DNA of 64,000 nt from Sulfitobacter sp. DFL-14 (lineage in GTDB: Bacteria; Pseudomonadota; Alphaproteobacteria; Rhodobacterales; Rhodobacteraceae): the NCBI RefSeq assembly GCF_003335585.1, contig NZ_QBFD01000046.1:521345-585344 (forward strand), read 5' to 3'. The position numbers and the translations under genes are program-made. The notes beneath the pieces were generated by a model. The model made no database searches, was not told where the DNA came from, and worked only from the letters and a program-made list of their open reading frames with translations. How positions within the stretch are numbered: the stretch's first letter is position 1; the number at the start of each line of letters is the position of its first letter. Below, piece by piece: positions 25,320-33,853 of this stretch.

Positions 25320-26812
25320 CGGATGTTCTGCAGGCCGAAACTGCGCTCGAACGCGTCGATTTCCGCGCCTGTCACCCGGTCTGACACGGCCAGCGTCTGC
25401 CGATACCAGGCAATCGGGATGATCGGCAGCTCCGATTGCAGGATTTCAGAGGCCCTGGCGCGTTCCGCGTTTCCGCCGTCACCCCGCGCCAGACCGCGCA
25501 GGAGCGTTGCGAACTCTTCGTTCTGCCAGTTCATCGCCCCCCAGTCGCCATTGCCAACGTAATCGGACAGGATTGTGCCAATCGGATCGGGGACAAGAGA
25601 AAAATTGCGCGCAATCAGGCCAAGCTCCAGCGTGCCATCATTATGCCCTGCGGGAATTTCAGAGGAGTTTGTCGTGTTGACGGTCAGGTCAATACCGATC
25701 GTGCGGAACTGCTGTTCCAGCACTGTGGCGACCAGCGGCAGTTCCGGCCGGTCAGGATAGGTTGTCAGGGTGACCGCAAAACGCGCCCCGTCCCGTGTGA
25801 GGATACCGTCACTGCCCGCTTCCCATCCCAGGCCGGCGAGCAACCTCTTGGCTTCCTCCACATCATAAGCGAGCGGGGCAAGCGCATCGTTGTGCCAGTC
25901 TGCGGTGGAGGGCGGAAACAACTGATCGGCCCCTTCGGGATAGCGCAGCACCGCCTGTGCGATACCGGCACGGTCAATCGCAAGGCTCAGCGCGCGGCGG
26001 GCATCGGGTTCGGCCAGAAACGGGTGGCCCGCATTGACCTTGATCAGAAGCGTGCGGGGAATGGCGACCGAGAGCACCTCGACATCGTCCAGCATGCCCA
26101 GCCGCGAGACGCTGGCAGGATCAAGACCAAAAACGAACTCGGCTTCGCCGGATTCTGCCATCAGCGCCCGTGTTTCGACCCGGCTGACACCGGAATAGCT
26201 GACATCCGCGATCTGCGGCGCATTTCCCCAATATTCGGCAAAGGCCGTCGCATCCAGGCTCAGCGGCGGCTCCATCGCCGTGATCCGGTAGGGGCCGGTG
26301 CCGATGATCGCGACCCCCGTGCCATCCGCAGCATATGACGCAGGCGACAGGATCTGTGACCGGTATTCCGCAAGGAACGCAGGCAGGGCCGCCATTGGCT
26401 CCGACAGGGTGACCGTGATCGCGCCATCACCCGCCGCAATGCCCGTGATCGGCAAGTCCTGCAAAGGGCCGGGTTTGGCGCGCGCAATCTCAAGCGCATT
26501 GGCCACAGCATCTGCATTCATCGCGCTGCCGTCGTGGAAAACTACGCCTTCGCGCAGGGTAAAGACCCAGGTCAGCCCGTCTTGCGAAACCTCCCAGGAG
26601 GTGGCCAGACCGGGGGTCAGTTCACCAGCGGCATTTGCATTCACCAGTGTTTCGGCCACCCCCATCCGCGTAAAGATGTAACCGCTTGTCGCGGGCTCCG
26701 GCGCCTTGATCTCGAACTGTGCGACGACATCAAGCCTGTTGTCCGCCTGCGCCAGCACCGGCATCGCGAAACATGCGAGAGCCACGGCCGCCTTGAGGAA
26801 AGTTCTGGTCAT
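25307..26812 (-). CDS. ABC transporter substrate-binding protein, family 5 (SBP_bac_5)
   Basis: A 501-residue periplasmic cluster-C binding protein with a Sec signal (LKAAVALACFAMPVLAQA). FTRMGVAETLVN, LTPGLATSWEVSQDGLTWVF and LREGVVFHDGSAMNADAV are the family hallmarks. PDARRALSLAIDRAGIAQAVL follows. It resembles the NikA/CntA-like part of family 5 rather than classical OppA by length and general pattern, but the ligand cannot be read from sequence. It follows the DUF6525-like gene with a 4-bp overlap, tying the transporter to the CobW operon. Confidence 0.9.
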   Translation of the reverse strand: MTRTFLKAAVALACFAMPVLAQADNRLDVVAQFEIKAPEPATSGYIFTRMGVAETLVNANAAGELTPGLATSWEVSQDGLTWVFTLREGVVFHDGSAMNADAVANALEIARAKPGPLQDLPITGIAAGDGAITVTLSEPMAALPAFLAEYRSQILSPASYAADGTGVAIIGTGPYRITAMEPPLSLDATAFAEYWGNAPQIADVSYSGVSRVETRALMAESGEAEFVFGLDPASVSRLGMLDDVEVLSVAIPRTLLIKVNAGHPFLAEPDARRALSLAIDRAGIAQAVLRYPEGADQLFPPSTADWHNDALAPLAYDVEEAKRLLAGLGWEAGSDGILTRDGARFAVTLTTYPDRPELPLVATVLEQQFRTIGIDLTVNTTNSSEIPAGHNDGTLELGLIARNFSLVPDPIGTILSDYVGNGDWGAMNWQNEEFATLLRGLARGDGGNAERARASEILQSELPIIPIAWYRQTLAVSDRVTGAEIDAFERSFGLQNIRWAE

Positions 26813-27099
26813 CTGTTGGTATCCTGTTTGAAGAAAGAGCGTGGTATTGCGACGTGGCGGTCGCGGGAAAGGGTTCTCTTTTGGGCGCGATTCAGCCGCG
26901 CGATGGCACCATCAATGCCTTCGCCACAGGCTCGCGCCTGCCGCAGGATCTTCCGGCAGGACGCCGGGGACCACGGCAGCGCCGCCTGGGAAAGCCAGGA
27001 TCGGATCGGGGCTGGCAGCGCATCAAAGACCTGCATCGGGTCTTCGGTACGGCGCCTGGTCCTGAGGCTGGTTGCGCCCCGGTTCGTGGGGGCCATCAC
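26809..27099 (-). CDS. DUF6525-like small protein
   Basis: A 96-residue basic protein with TSLRTRRRTEDPMQVFDALPAP, then IRSWLSQAALPWSPASCRKI and AIARLNRAQKRTL. This pattern matches the small Rhodobacterales proteins annotated DUF6525, as far as I recall the family. It overlaps cobW by 4 bp upstream and the binding-protein gene by 4 bp downstream. No metal motif or membrane segment is visible. Function unknown. Confidence 0.75.
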   Translation of the reverse strand: MMAPTNRGATSLRTRRRTEDPMQVFDALPAPIRSWLSQAALPWSPASCRKILRQARACGEGIDGAIARLNRAQKRTLSRDRHVAIPRSFFKQDTNR

Positions 27100-28307
27100 C
27101 CTGTCTCCGCGGATCGCCAGACGGGAAATGGATCAGGCAGGTCGGGCAGCGCGTCGGGACCCGGCGCAAGGTCTTCGGGCACGAGACATGCATCAAGCCG
27201 CGCCTTGATCGCCGGCCAGTCGATACCGGCACCAATGAACACCAGCTCCTGCCTCCGGTCGCCCCAGGGTTCCGACCAATGCGAAGCCATGTACTGTCGC
27301 GCGCCTTCGTGATCCGGCCAGCGGTCACGCGGAACGGAGGCCCACCAGGTGCCCAGAGGCTTGACCGATGACAATGCCCCGGCGAGGCTGAATTCAGCCA
27401 CCCAATCGGGGCGGGAGGCAATCCAGAAATGCCCCTTGGCGCGGATCACACCGGGTAGCGCACCGTTCAGAACCGACAGGATCTTCTCTGGCTCGAAGGG
27501 TGCCCTTGCGCGGTAGACGAAACTGGCCACGCCATATTCCTCGGTCTCCGGCACATGGTCGGCAAAGCCATATAGCTCCTTTGCCCACATCGGATGTTCA
27601 TGTGCCTTTTCAAAGTCGAACAGCCCCGTGTCCAGGATGGCACTGGCGGGCACTTCGGAATGGCTGGTCTCGATGATGCGCGCATCGGCGTTCAGACTGC
27701 GGATGATCTTGCGCGCCGCGTCAACCTGATGTGGCGCTGCATCCGCAACCTTGTTCAGGATCACCACATCGGCGAACTCAATCTGCTCGACCAGCAGATT
27801 GACCAGCGTGCGCTCGTCGTCTGCGCCCAGCGTCTCGCCACGGTCACGCAGGAAATCATGGCTGCCGTAATCGCGCAGCAGGTTCACCGCATCGACCACC
27901 GTCACCATCGTGTCGAGGCGCGACACATCCGCAAGGCTGTTCCCCGCCTCGTCCCGGAAATCGAAAGTCGCCGCGACGGGCAGCGGCTCGGAAATGCCGG
28001 TGGATTCAATCAGCAGATAGTCAAAGCGACCGCCCTCGGCCAGGCGCCGGACCTCCTGCAGAAGATCATCGCGCAGGGTGCAGCAGATACAGCCGTTCGA
28101 CATCTCGACCAGGGTTTCGTCGGTATGGCTCAGGTTTGCACCACCCTCGCGGACAAGATCGGCGTCGATGTTCACCTCGGACATGTCGTTGACGATGACG
28201 GCCACACGCCGCCCCTCGCGGTTGTTCAGCACGCGATTGAGCAAGGTGGTCTTTCCGGCCCCCAGAAAGCCGGACAGGACAGTTACGGGCAGACGCGGGT
28301 CAGTCAT
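27096..28307 (-). CDS. COG0523 (CobW-family) GTP-dependent metallochaperone, probably zinc
   Basis: A 403-residue G3E GTPase. Walker A GFLGAGKTT at residues 13-21, the metal-binding CxCC motif GCICC near residue 75, ESTGISEP, and NKVAD for guanine recognition. A CobW C-terminal domain occupies residues 260-370. I use the ATG at 28307, with GGAGG 9 bp upstream and an ATGA overlap with the preceding gene. A longer reading to 28514 adds only low-complexity basic sequence. The Zur-box operon and adjacent znu genes favour a zinc role (ZagA/YeiR-like) over cobalamin synthesis. Confidence 0.92.
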   Translation of the reverse strand: MTDPRLPVTVLSGFLGAGKTTLLNRVLNNREGRRVAVIVNDMSEVNIDADLVREGGANLSHTDETLVEMSNGCICCTLRDDLLQEVRRLAEGGRFDYLLIESTGISEPLPVAATFDFRDEAGNSLADVSRLDTMVTVVDAVNLLRDYGSHDFLRDRGETLGADDERTLVNLLVEQIEFADVVILNKVADAAPHQVDAARKIIRSLNADARIIETSHSEVPASAILDTGLFDFEKAHEHPMWAKELYGFADHVPETEEYGVASFVYRARAPFEPEKILSVLNGALPGVIRAKGHFWIASRPDWVAEFSLAGALSSVKPLGTWWASVPRDRWPDHEGARQYMASHWSEPWGDRRQELVFIGAGIDWPAIKARLDACLVPEDLAPGPDALPDLPDPFPVWRSAETG

Positions 28308-29221
28308 TGGGAGGCCTCCACGGGTGTTACGATTTCGGGAAACAGCAGCGAGGCGTGGCAACCGCTTCCGGCCTGCGCCCCGTCGGCAAGAGCGAAATTT
28401 ATGTTGGGCATCGGACGTGCGACATCTCCTGCGGCGAAGACGCCAGGAATACTGGTCTGCGCCATCGGCCCCACTTTCACAAAAGGCCCCATCGGCCCGT
28501 CGGACAGGGCACATCCCAGATGTGCCGCCGGACTTTCCGCCAGGGTGGTACGCGGCGCCAGGAACAGGGCGGCAAACCTCTGCCTTCCACCGCCGGACAG
28601 GTTCAGGGTAATCCCGCTCTCGTCGATCTGCGCGGCTTCCAATGCCCTGCTGTCCATCTGGACACCGGCCAGTTCAAGCGCCGCGTGATCAAGACCGTCC
28701 ATCCCGCCCGTGATCAGCGTTACGCGGTCGCTCCAGTCGGCGCGCAGCATCAGCGCCTGATGGGCGCCCATGTGAGAGGTGGCAAGGACGGCCAGCGGTT
28801 CGCCCTTTACCTCGTAACCGTGGCAATAGGGACAATGCAGCACCTGACGGCCCCAGCCCGCTGCAAGTCCGGGAACATCGGGCAGGATGTCACGCACGCC
28901 ATGGGCCAGGATGAGGCGCTTTGCGGCGATATCCTCGCCGTTTTCCAGCGTCACGGAGAAGGCATCCATCTGGCCGCCGATGGCCGTCGCCTTGCCCCCG
29001 CGCTGGCTTAGATGGGGATATGCCTTCAGATCATCGCGGAACCGGCCAAGGATTTCAGCGGGCGCAATGCCATCCCATCCCGCGACCCCATGCGCCCCTG
29101 CCGAAGTTCGGTTGCGCGGCAAACCCGCATCTATCACCAGAACTGACCGGCTGGCCCGCCCAAGCTGAAGGGCGGCGGTAAGTCCCGCGAAACTTCCGCC
29201 AATAACGATTACATCGTACAT
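28304..29221 (-). CDS. FAD-dependent thioredoxin-reductase-like oxidoreductase
   Basis: A 305-residue two-dinucleotide-binding flavoprotein. VIGGSFAGLTAALQLGRA at the N-terminus binds FAD. CPYC at residues 130-133 (HCPYCHGYE) occupies the redox-active position of this subfamily. The C-terminal segment IPGVFAAGDVARP completes the FAD site. It is the first gene after the palindrome at 29301 and overlaps cobW. It may reduce a thiol in a zinc-handling protein (inference). Close relatives are annotated only as NAD(P)/FAD-dependent oxidoreductase. Confidence 0.87.
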   Translation of the reverse strand: MYDVIVIGGSFAGLTAALQLGRASRSVLVIDAGLPRNRTSAGAHGVAGWDGIAPAEILGRFRDDLKAYPHLSQRGGKATAIGGQMDAFSVTLENGEDIAAKRLILAHGVRDILPDVPGLAAGWGRQVLHCPYCHGYEVKGEPLAVLATSHMGAHQALMLRADWSDRVTLITGGMDGLDHAALELAGVQMDSRALEAAQIDESGITLNLSGGGRQRFAALFLAPRTTLAESPAAHLGCALSDGPMGPFVKVGPMAQTSIPGVFAAGDVARPMPNINFALADGAQAGSGCHASLLFPEIVTPVEASQ

Positions 29222-29300
29222 CTGTTACCTTTCGTTATGGATCCTGCGGCCAAAGCCACATCTGATTGTTTGGGCAGCGGCTCGGCGCGCCCCATCCATT

Positions 29301-29312
29301 ATGTAATTACAT
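29301..29312. promoter_or_regulatory. Zur-box-like palindrome upstream of the FAD/CobW/ABC operon
   Basis: ATGTAATTACAT is a perfect 12-bp palindrome 80 bp upstream of the oxidoreductase start at 29221. It closely resembles ATGTAATAACAT in the zur-znuA spacer. Both fit an AT-rich Fur-family operator. The only genes that could use it are the minus-strand operon from 28304 to 22121, since znuA ends just upstream. Confidence 0.62.
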
Positions 29313-29388
29313 CACATCTTGGAGGCCGGAAAATCCGCGTGCCTGCAGCTGCGGCACAGGGTGGCCGCAGCAGAAAACGCTTGATGCG

Positions 29389-30426
29389 TCAGAGACACTC
29401 CGCCAGCGCGATCGCAAGGTTGCGCAAGAGTTGCGGATAAAGGTCCGCACCCGGTTCAAGGTCAGAACCCAATGGGTCCATAACCCCCGTGCGCGCCGCT
29501 GTCCCTTCCATGACCGAGGCGACAATGCCTGGATTGAATTGCGGCTCGGACATGATGCAGGTCACATTCTGATCCGCGACACGCTCCTGAATCTCGGCAA
29601 TGCGCGCCGGGCTCGGATCCGTGGCATCAGAGACGGAAATTGCGCCGGATGCAGGAAAATCGAAGGCCGCTTCGAAATACTGGTAGGCATCGTGGAAAAC
29701 GATGAAGTTGGCACCGCGCAGGGGTTCCAGGATGCTGTTGATTTCGGTGCGCAGATCCGCCAGTTCCTCGCGTCCCGCAGCGGCATTTGCAAAATACGTT
29801 CCGGCATTGTCCGGATCGGCCGCTGAAAGCGCAGCAGCAATCGTGTTCAGCCAGGCCGAACCATTGTCCGGGGACAGCCAGACATGCGGGTCGTGATCGC
29901 CGTGATCGTGGCCGGCATGATCGTGCTCCTCATGTTCGTGACCGGCATGATCGTGACCGTCGTGTTCTTCGGCATGATCTGCGTGGTCATCGTGATTTTC
30001 ATGTTCTGCATGATCATGCCCTTCATGATCTTCAGCATGTTCCTCATCGCCGTGGCGATGTGCTTCGAACAATGCATTCTCGCGCAAAGGCAGCTCCGTG
30101 GTGCCCTCGGACTCCATCAGATCCACAATTGTGGCATCGTCCGCCAGCGTGTCGATTGCATCGTCCAGCCAGGGGGTCAGTTCGGGACCGACCCAGAACA
30201 CCAGCTCCGCATCCTGCAGGGCCTTCGCCTCGGAGGGGCGCAGGCTGTATTCATGCGGGCTTGCACCGGGTGCCACGATCAGCGACGGCGCCCCTACCCC
30301 TTCCATTACGCGGGCGACCAGCGAATGGACCGGTGCGATATCGACGGCCACATTCGGCACATCCGCGAGGGCCGTTCCGGCCAGCAGCACAGCCGCCAGG
30401 GACCAGGGCGCGAGGTTTCTGGACAT
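29389..30426 (-). CDS. znuA: Zinc ABC transporter substrate-binding protein ZnuA
   Basis: Periplasmic zinc-binding protein, 345 residues from the ATG at 30426, which has GGAG 6 bp upstream; a start at 30438 adds four residues. A Sec signal (LAAVLLAGTALA) is followed by the first zinc-ligand region VAPGASPHEYSLRPSEA. Residues 120-182 are an unusually long acidic His-rich insert of alternating HDH and HAEEHD-type units, ending at HDPHVWLSPD, the second ligand region. FHDAYQYFEAAF supplies the third ligand. The insert is long even for ZnuA. It is divergent from zur. Confidence 0.95.
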   Translation of the reverse strand: MSRNLAPWSLAAVLLAGTALADVPNVAVDIAPVHSLVARVMEGVGAPSLIVAPGASPHEYSLRPSEAKALQDAELVFWVGPELTPWLDDAIDTLADDATIVDLMESEGTTELPLRENALFEAHRHGDEEHAEDHEGHDHAEHENHDDHADHAEEHDGHDHAGHEHEEHDHAGHDHGDHDPHVWLSPDNGSAWLNTIAAALSAADPDNAGTYFANAAAGREELADLRTEINSILEPLRGANFIVFHDAYQYFEAAFDFPASGAISVSDATDPSPARIAEIQERVADQNVTCIMSEPQFNPGIVASVMEGTAARTGVMDPLGSDLEPGADLYPQLLRNLAIALAECL

Positions 30427-30445
30427 CTCCAACTCCATGTGATTT

Positions 30446-30484
30446 TATAACGTTACAGGTCGGATACAGGAAATGTAATAACAT
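30446..30484. promoter_or_regulatory. Two Zur-box-like elements in the znuA-zur spacer
   Basis: TATAACGTTACA at 30446-30457 and ATGTAATAACAT at 30473-30484 lie in the 56-bp divergent spacer. The second overlaps the zur start codon at 30483. Both are near-palindromic and related to the 12-bp palindrome at 29301. This fits repression of znuA and autoregulation of zur-znuCB by Zur. Confidence 0.65.
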
Positions 30485-31001
30485 GACAAGTAGGTCGCAG
30501 ACAGATCATGAAACACCGTCAGATCCGGTCGGTTTCGACAAGCACGACCATGCCGATTGCATCAATACCGCAGTGGCCGCTGCCGAGGCGCATTGCGCAA
30601 ACAACGGGCTGCGCTTTACCCCGGTTCGGCGCAAGGCACTGGAGATTCTGCTGCAGGAACATCGCGCCCTAGGTGCCTATGAAACACTGGACCGGCTACG
30701 TGACGCCGGTTTCGGGTCACAGCCTCCAGTCGCCTACCGCGCGCTTGAGTTCCTTGTTGCCAACGGATTCGCGCATAAGATCGAGCGGCTGAACGCCTTT
30801 GTTGCCTGTGCACATCCCGGTGCCAACCATTCGCCTGCCTTCATGATCTGCAGAGTCTGCGATTCGGTCGCCGAAGCGCAATCGGCACCCACACGCGGCT
30901 CCCTCGGAGAGGCAGCGCGCGCGACGGGATTCCAGATCGAACGGACTGTGGTCGAAGCCGTCGGCCTATGTCCGGCCTGTGCAGAGAATGCCGCACCATG
31001 A
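30483..31001 (+). CDS. zur: Zinc uptake regulator Zur (Fur family)
   Basis: A 172-residue Fur-family repressor with a somewhat long N-terminus. The winged helix covers about residues 45-95 (RFTPVRRKALEILLQEHRALGAYETL, PVAYRALEFLVANGFAHKIE). Structural zinc cysteines are C-x-x-C pairs ICRVCDS and LCPACAENAA. FVACAHPG supplies the sensory-site cysteine. It is co-transcribed with znuC (ATGA overlap) and divergent from znuA, which separates it from Fur and PerR. Confidence 0.94.
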   Translation: MTSRSQTDHETPSDPVGFDKHDHADCINTAVAAAEAHCANNGLRFTPVRRKALEILLQEHRALGAYETLDRLRDAGFGSQPPVAYRALEFLVANGFAHKIERLNAFVACAHPGANHSPAFMICRVCDSVAEAQSAPTRGSLGEAARATGFQIERTVVEAVGLCPACAENAAP

Positions 31002-31771
31002 GCCTTGTCACCGTTGAAGACATCAGCGTCGGCTACGGGGCCGAAACGGTTCTGGCCCATGTATCGCTCGCCATCGAACCCGGCGAAATCGTGACCATTG
31101 TCGGCCCGAACGGCTCCGGCAAGACCACGCTCCTGCGGGCGCTGATCGGCGCGGTGCGCCCGGCATCGGGGCGGATCACGCACAAGCCTGCGCTGCGCAT
31201 CGGATATGTACCGCAGAAACTGCACATCGACCCGACCTTGCCGATTACGGTTGAGAGATTCTTGCGGCTTCCGGGCGGGATCGTGCGCGATGCCTGTGCA
31301 CGGGCGCTGGCCCGGGCCGGTGTACCGGACCTGTCGCGGCGCCAGATGTCAGCCTTGTCCGGCGGCCAGATGCAGCGTGTTCTCTTGGCCCGCGCGTTGA
31401 TCAATGAGCCCGAGATTCTGCTGCTGGACGAGGCAACGCAAGGTCTTGATCAACCCGGTTCCGCCGCCTTCTACCGCCAGATCGAGGAGGTGCGCAAAGA
31501 TACCGGATGCGCCGTCCTGATGATCAGCCACGAATTGCACGTGGTGATGAGCGCATCAGACCGGGTCATCTGCCTGAACGGACATGTCTGCTGCGAGGGC
31601 ACGCCGGAAATCGTATCCGCCGCGCCTGAATACCGTGCACTTTTCGGCTCCGGCACCGGTGGGGCACTTGCGCTGTACCGCCACGACCATGATCACGCGC
31701 ATGATGAAAGCTGCAACCACGACCACGGGCAGGACCATCCACCACAGACCAAGACCGAGGCCGCTGAATAA
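30998..31771 (+). CDS. znuC: Zinc ABC transporter ATP-binding protein ZnuC
   Basis: A 257-residue ABC ATPase. Walker A GPNGSGKTT, signature LSGGQMQRVLLARALI, Walker B ILLLDEATQGLD, and the H-loop ISHELHVVM. The last 30 residues form a His/Asp-rich tail (YRHDHDHAHDESCNHDHG) absent from a minimal ABC subunit; it could buffer zinc on the cytoplasmic side. The start at 30998 overlaps the zur stop, and an in-frame ATG at 30968 lies inside zur. Coupled to znuB by a 1-bp TAATG overlap. Confidence 0.95.
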   Translation: MSLVTVEDISVGYGAETVLAHVSLAIEPGEIVTIVGPNGSGKTTLLRALIGAVRPASGRITHKPALRIGYVPQKLHIDPTLPITVERFLRLPGGIVRDACARALARAGVPDLSRRQMSALSGGQMQRVLLARALINEPEILLLDEATQGLDQPGSAAFYRQIEEVRKDTGCAVLMISHELHVVMSASDRVICLNGHVCCEGTPEIVSAAPEYRALFGSGTGGALALYRHDHDHAHDESCNHDHGQDHPPQTKTEAAE

Positions 31772-32565
31772 TGCTGGACGATTTCATGACCCGCGCAACA
31801 CTGGCCGGTATCGGTGTGGCCTGTGCCGCTGCCCCCCTGGGCAGTTTCGTCGTCTGGCGCCGCATGGCCTATTTCGGCGATGCAACGGCCCATGCCGCTA
31901 TCCTTGGCGTGGCGTTATCCCTGGCGCTCCAGGTGTCGATCTTTGCGGGCGCCGTGGCTGTCGCCCTGGCCATGGCCCTGACCGTCACGCTGCTGACCGG
32001 TCGCGGTTACGCAATGGACACGCTTCTGGGTGTCCTGGCCCATTCCGCCCTGGCCTTCGGGCTGGTCGCGGTCTCGTTCCTGTCGGGCATCCGGATTGAC
32101 CTGATGGCCTATCTGTTCGGCGACATTCTGGCGGTGTCGCGCGGCGATCTGGCGGTGATCTGGGGCGGTGCCGTTCTGGTCGTCGGTCTGATCGGCTGGC
32201 GCTGGTCCGCGCTGCTGACAGCAACCCTGAGCGAAGAGCTTGCCTATGCCGGGGGTATCGACCCCAAGCGCGAACAGCTGGTTCTGACCCTGGCGCTTGC
32301 CGTCACTGTCGCCGTTGCGATCAAGGTTGTCGGCGTCCTGCTGATTGCGGCAATGCTGATCATCCCCGCCGCCGCCGCGCGCGCGCTGTCGCGCACACCA
32401 GAAGAAATGGCCCTGATCGCCGCCGTGATCGGTGGCGGGTCGGCCATAGCCGGTTTGCGTGCCGCCTATGCCCTGGACACACCCGCAGGCCCTTCCATCG
32501 TTTGCGTTGCGGCCATCATCTTTCTGATGACAAGCATCCTCAAGGGGGTGCGAACCCAAGGTTAG
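31771..32565 (+). CDS. znuB: Zinc ABC transporter permease ZnuB
   Basis: A 264-residue permease of the ABC-3 family with about eight to nine hydrophobic segments. APLGSFVVWRRMAYFGDATAHAA is the conserved first loop of ZnuB proteins, LLIAAMLIIPAAAARAL lies in the central helix, and GPSIVCVAAIIFLMTS at the C-terminus. It ends 7 bp before the convergent MFS gene. It completes ZnuABC together with znuA. Confidence 0.95.
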   Translation: MLDDFMTRATLAGIGVACAAAPLGSFVVWRRMAYFGDATAHAAILGVALSLALQVSIFAGAVAVALAMALTVTLLTGRGYAMDTLLGVLAHSALAFGLVAVSFLSGIRIDLMAYLFGDILAVSRGDLAVIWGGAVLVVGLIGWRWSALLTATLSEELAYAGGIDPKREQLVLTLALAVTVAVAIKVVGVLLIAAMLIIPAAAARALSRTPEEMALIAAVIGGGSAIAGLRAAYALDTPAGPSIVCVAAIIFLMTSILKGVRTQG

Positions 32566-32571
32566 GGCCCG

Positions 32572-33774
32572 TCAGCGCCGCGTCACCCATAGGGCTGCGA
32601 CCATCGATGCTCCGGCAATGGCAAATGTCAGCTGCATGCCGTTGCCAATCGCACCGGGTGCCGCGGCTTCGGTGATGCTTGTCCCCGCACCAAAGGAAAA
32701 AACCGCACCCATGACCGAGGCGCCACAGACAAGCCCGAGGTTGCGCGACAGGCCAAGCAGACCCGACACCGCGCCGCGTGCGCTGTCAGGGACGTTTGCC
32801 ATGACCATCGTGTTGTTGGCAGATTGGAACATCTGATATCCCGGTGTCAGGATCATAATGGCGGCAATATAGCCGTAAACGCCGGACACCGGCGGCAGGG
32901 CCGACAGGGCAAATGCACCGGCAGCCAGCCCTGCAAGCCCGATCAGCAGCACGCGCGGCGCGCCCCAGAAATCGACGAGATAGCCGGAGGGCACACCGAC
33001 GCAGATCGAAATCACCGGCCCAAGTGACATGACCAGACCGACAGTTACAGGGCTGAATCCAAGCCCCAGGCCAAGATAGAATGGCCCCACGATCAGCGTG
33101 GCCATCATCAGATTTGCCACCAGAAGATTGGCGGCCATGCCGGGGATGACACCTTTTTCGCGCAGCGCGGAAAGCCCCGTCGGTGGCGATGTGATGCCCG
33201 GCGCAGCCGACGGCAGGAACCGCCACCCCAGAACAGCCGCGCCCAGGCCGATCGGGATTAGGATAAAGAAGACAAACGGCCACCCCGCCAACCCGATCAA
33301 CAACCCGCCCAGCGACGGCCCCAGCGCCGTTCCAACCGCAGACATGGTCGCAAGCAGCCCCATGATGCGCCCGACACTTTCGCCGCCAGCCGTCTCCCTG
33401 ACCAGGGCGATGGTCAATGTCATCAGGAAAGCCGCGCCGATGCCCTGCGCGGCGCGGGCCGCAACCAGAGCCCAAAGGCTGGGTGCCCAGCCACACAGGG
33501 CGGATGCCAGCGAGAAAACAATCAGCCCCAGCAGCAGCATCCGCGCGCGACCGAACAGATCCCCAAGCCGCCCGGCGAGCACAACAAAGAGCGTGAGCGC
33601 CACAAGATAGGCGATCACGATCCACTGCACCTGATGGAACGGCGCCTCAAATGTCACCGCAAGGGTTGGCAGCGCGATATTGGCAATGCTGGTGCCCAGC
33701 GAAGCCAGCAGCATTGACAGCGACAGGCACAGCAATGCGCCAAGCCTTGCAGCCGTCGGTTTGGATGATTTCAT
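32572..33774 (-). CDS. MFS drug/metabolite exporter
   Basis: A 400-residue major facilitator protein with 12 predicted helices. The MFS loop motif reads AGRLGDLFGRARM between helices 2 and 3. Helix 5 has the GxxxGPxxGG exporter motif (GTALGPSLGGLLIG). I use the ATG at 33774 (MKSSKP), leaving 47 bp to the promoter -10 element; an in-frame extension to 33822 would cover the promoter. Expression is probably switched on by the divergent MerR protein. The substrate is unknown. Confidence 0.88.
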   Translation of the reverse strand: MKSSKPTAARLGALLCLSLSMLLASLGTSIANIALPTLAVTFEAPFHQVQWIVIAYLVALTLFVVLAGRLGDLFGRARMLLLGLIVFSLASALCGWAPSLWALVAARAAQGIGAAFLMTLTIALVRETAGGESVGRIMGLLATMSAVGTALGPSLGGLLIGLAGWPFVFFILIPIGLGAAVLGWRFLPSAAPGITSPPTGLSALREKGVIPGMAANLLVANLMMATLIVGPFYLGLGLGFSPVTVGLVMSLGPVISICVGVPSGYLVDFWGAPRVLLIGLAGLAAGAFALSALPPVSGVYGYIAAIMILTPGYQMFQSANNTMVMANVPDSARGAVSGLLGLSRNLGLVCGASVMGAVFSFGAGTSITEAAAPGAIGNGMQLTFAIAGASMVAALWVTRR

Positions 33775-33820
33775 GACCTTCAATTTGCGTCTCCGCTTGC
33801 CAAAAATGGTGTGGGAAGCC

Positions 33821-33851
33821 ATCCTACGAATTCAAGCCAACTTGAGGTCAA
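33821..33851 (-). promoter_or_regulatory. MerR-type promoter with 19-bp spacer for the MFS gene
   Basis: On the minus strand TTGACC and TAGGAT are separated by 19 bp, the overlong spacer that MerR activators require. The spacer contains the dyad TCAAG-TTGG-CTTGA, which resembles SoxR/MerR operators. It ends 3 bp before the MerR start codon at 33854, so the same site could repress merR and activate the exporter. Confidence 0.72.
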
Positions 33852-33853
33852 CT

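Noticed and set aside
29884..30450. A plus-strand frame opposite the His-rich part of znuA, very Met/Val/Ile-rich
   Set aside because: It is the complement of repeated His and Asp codons, which produces Val, Met and Ile runs that mimic a membrane protein.
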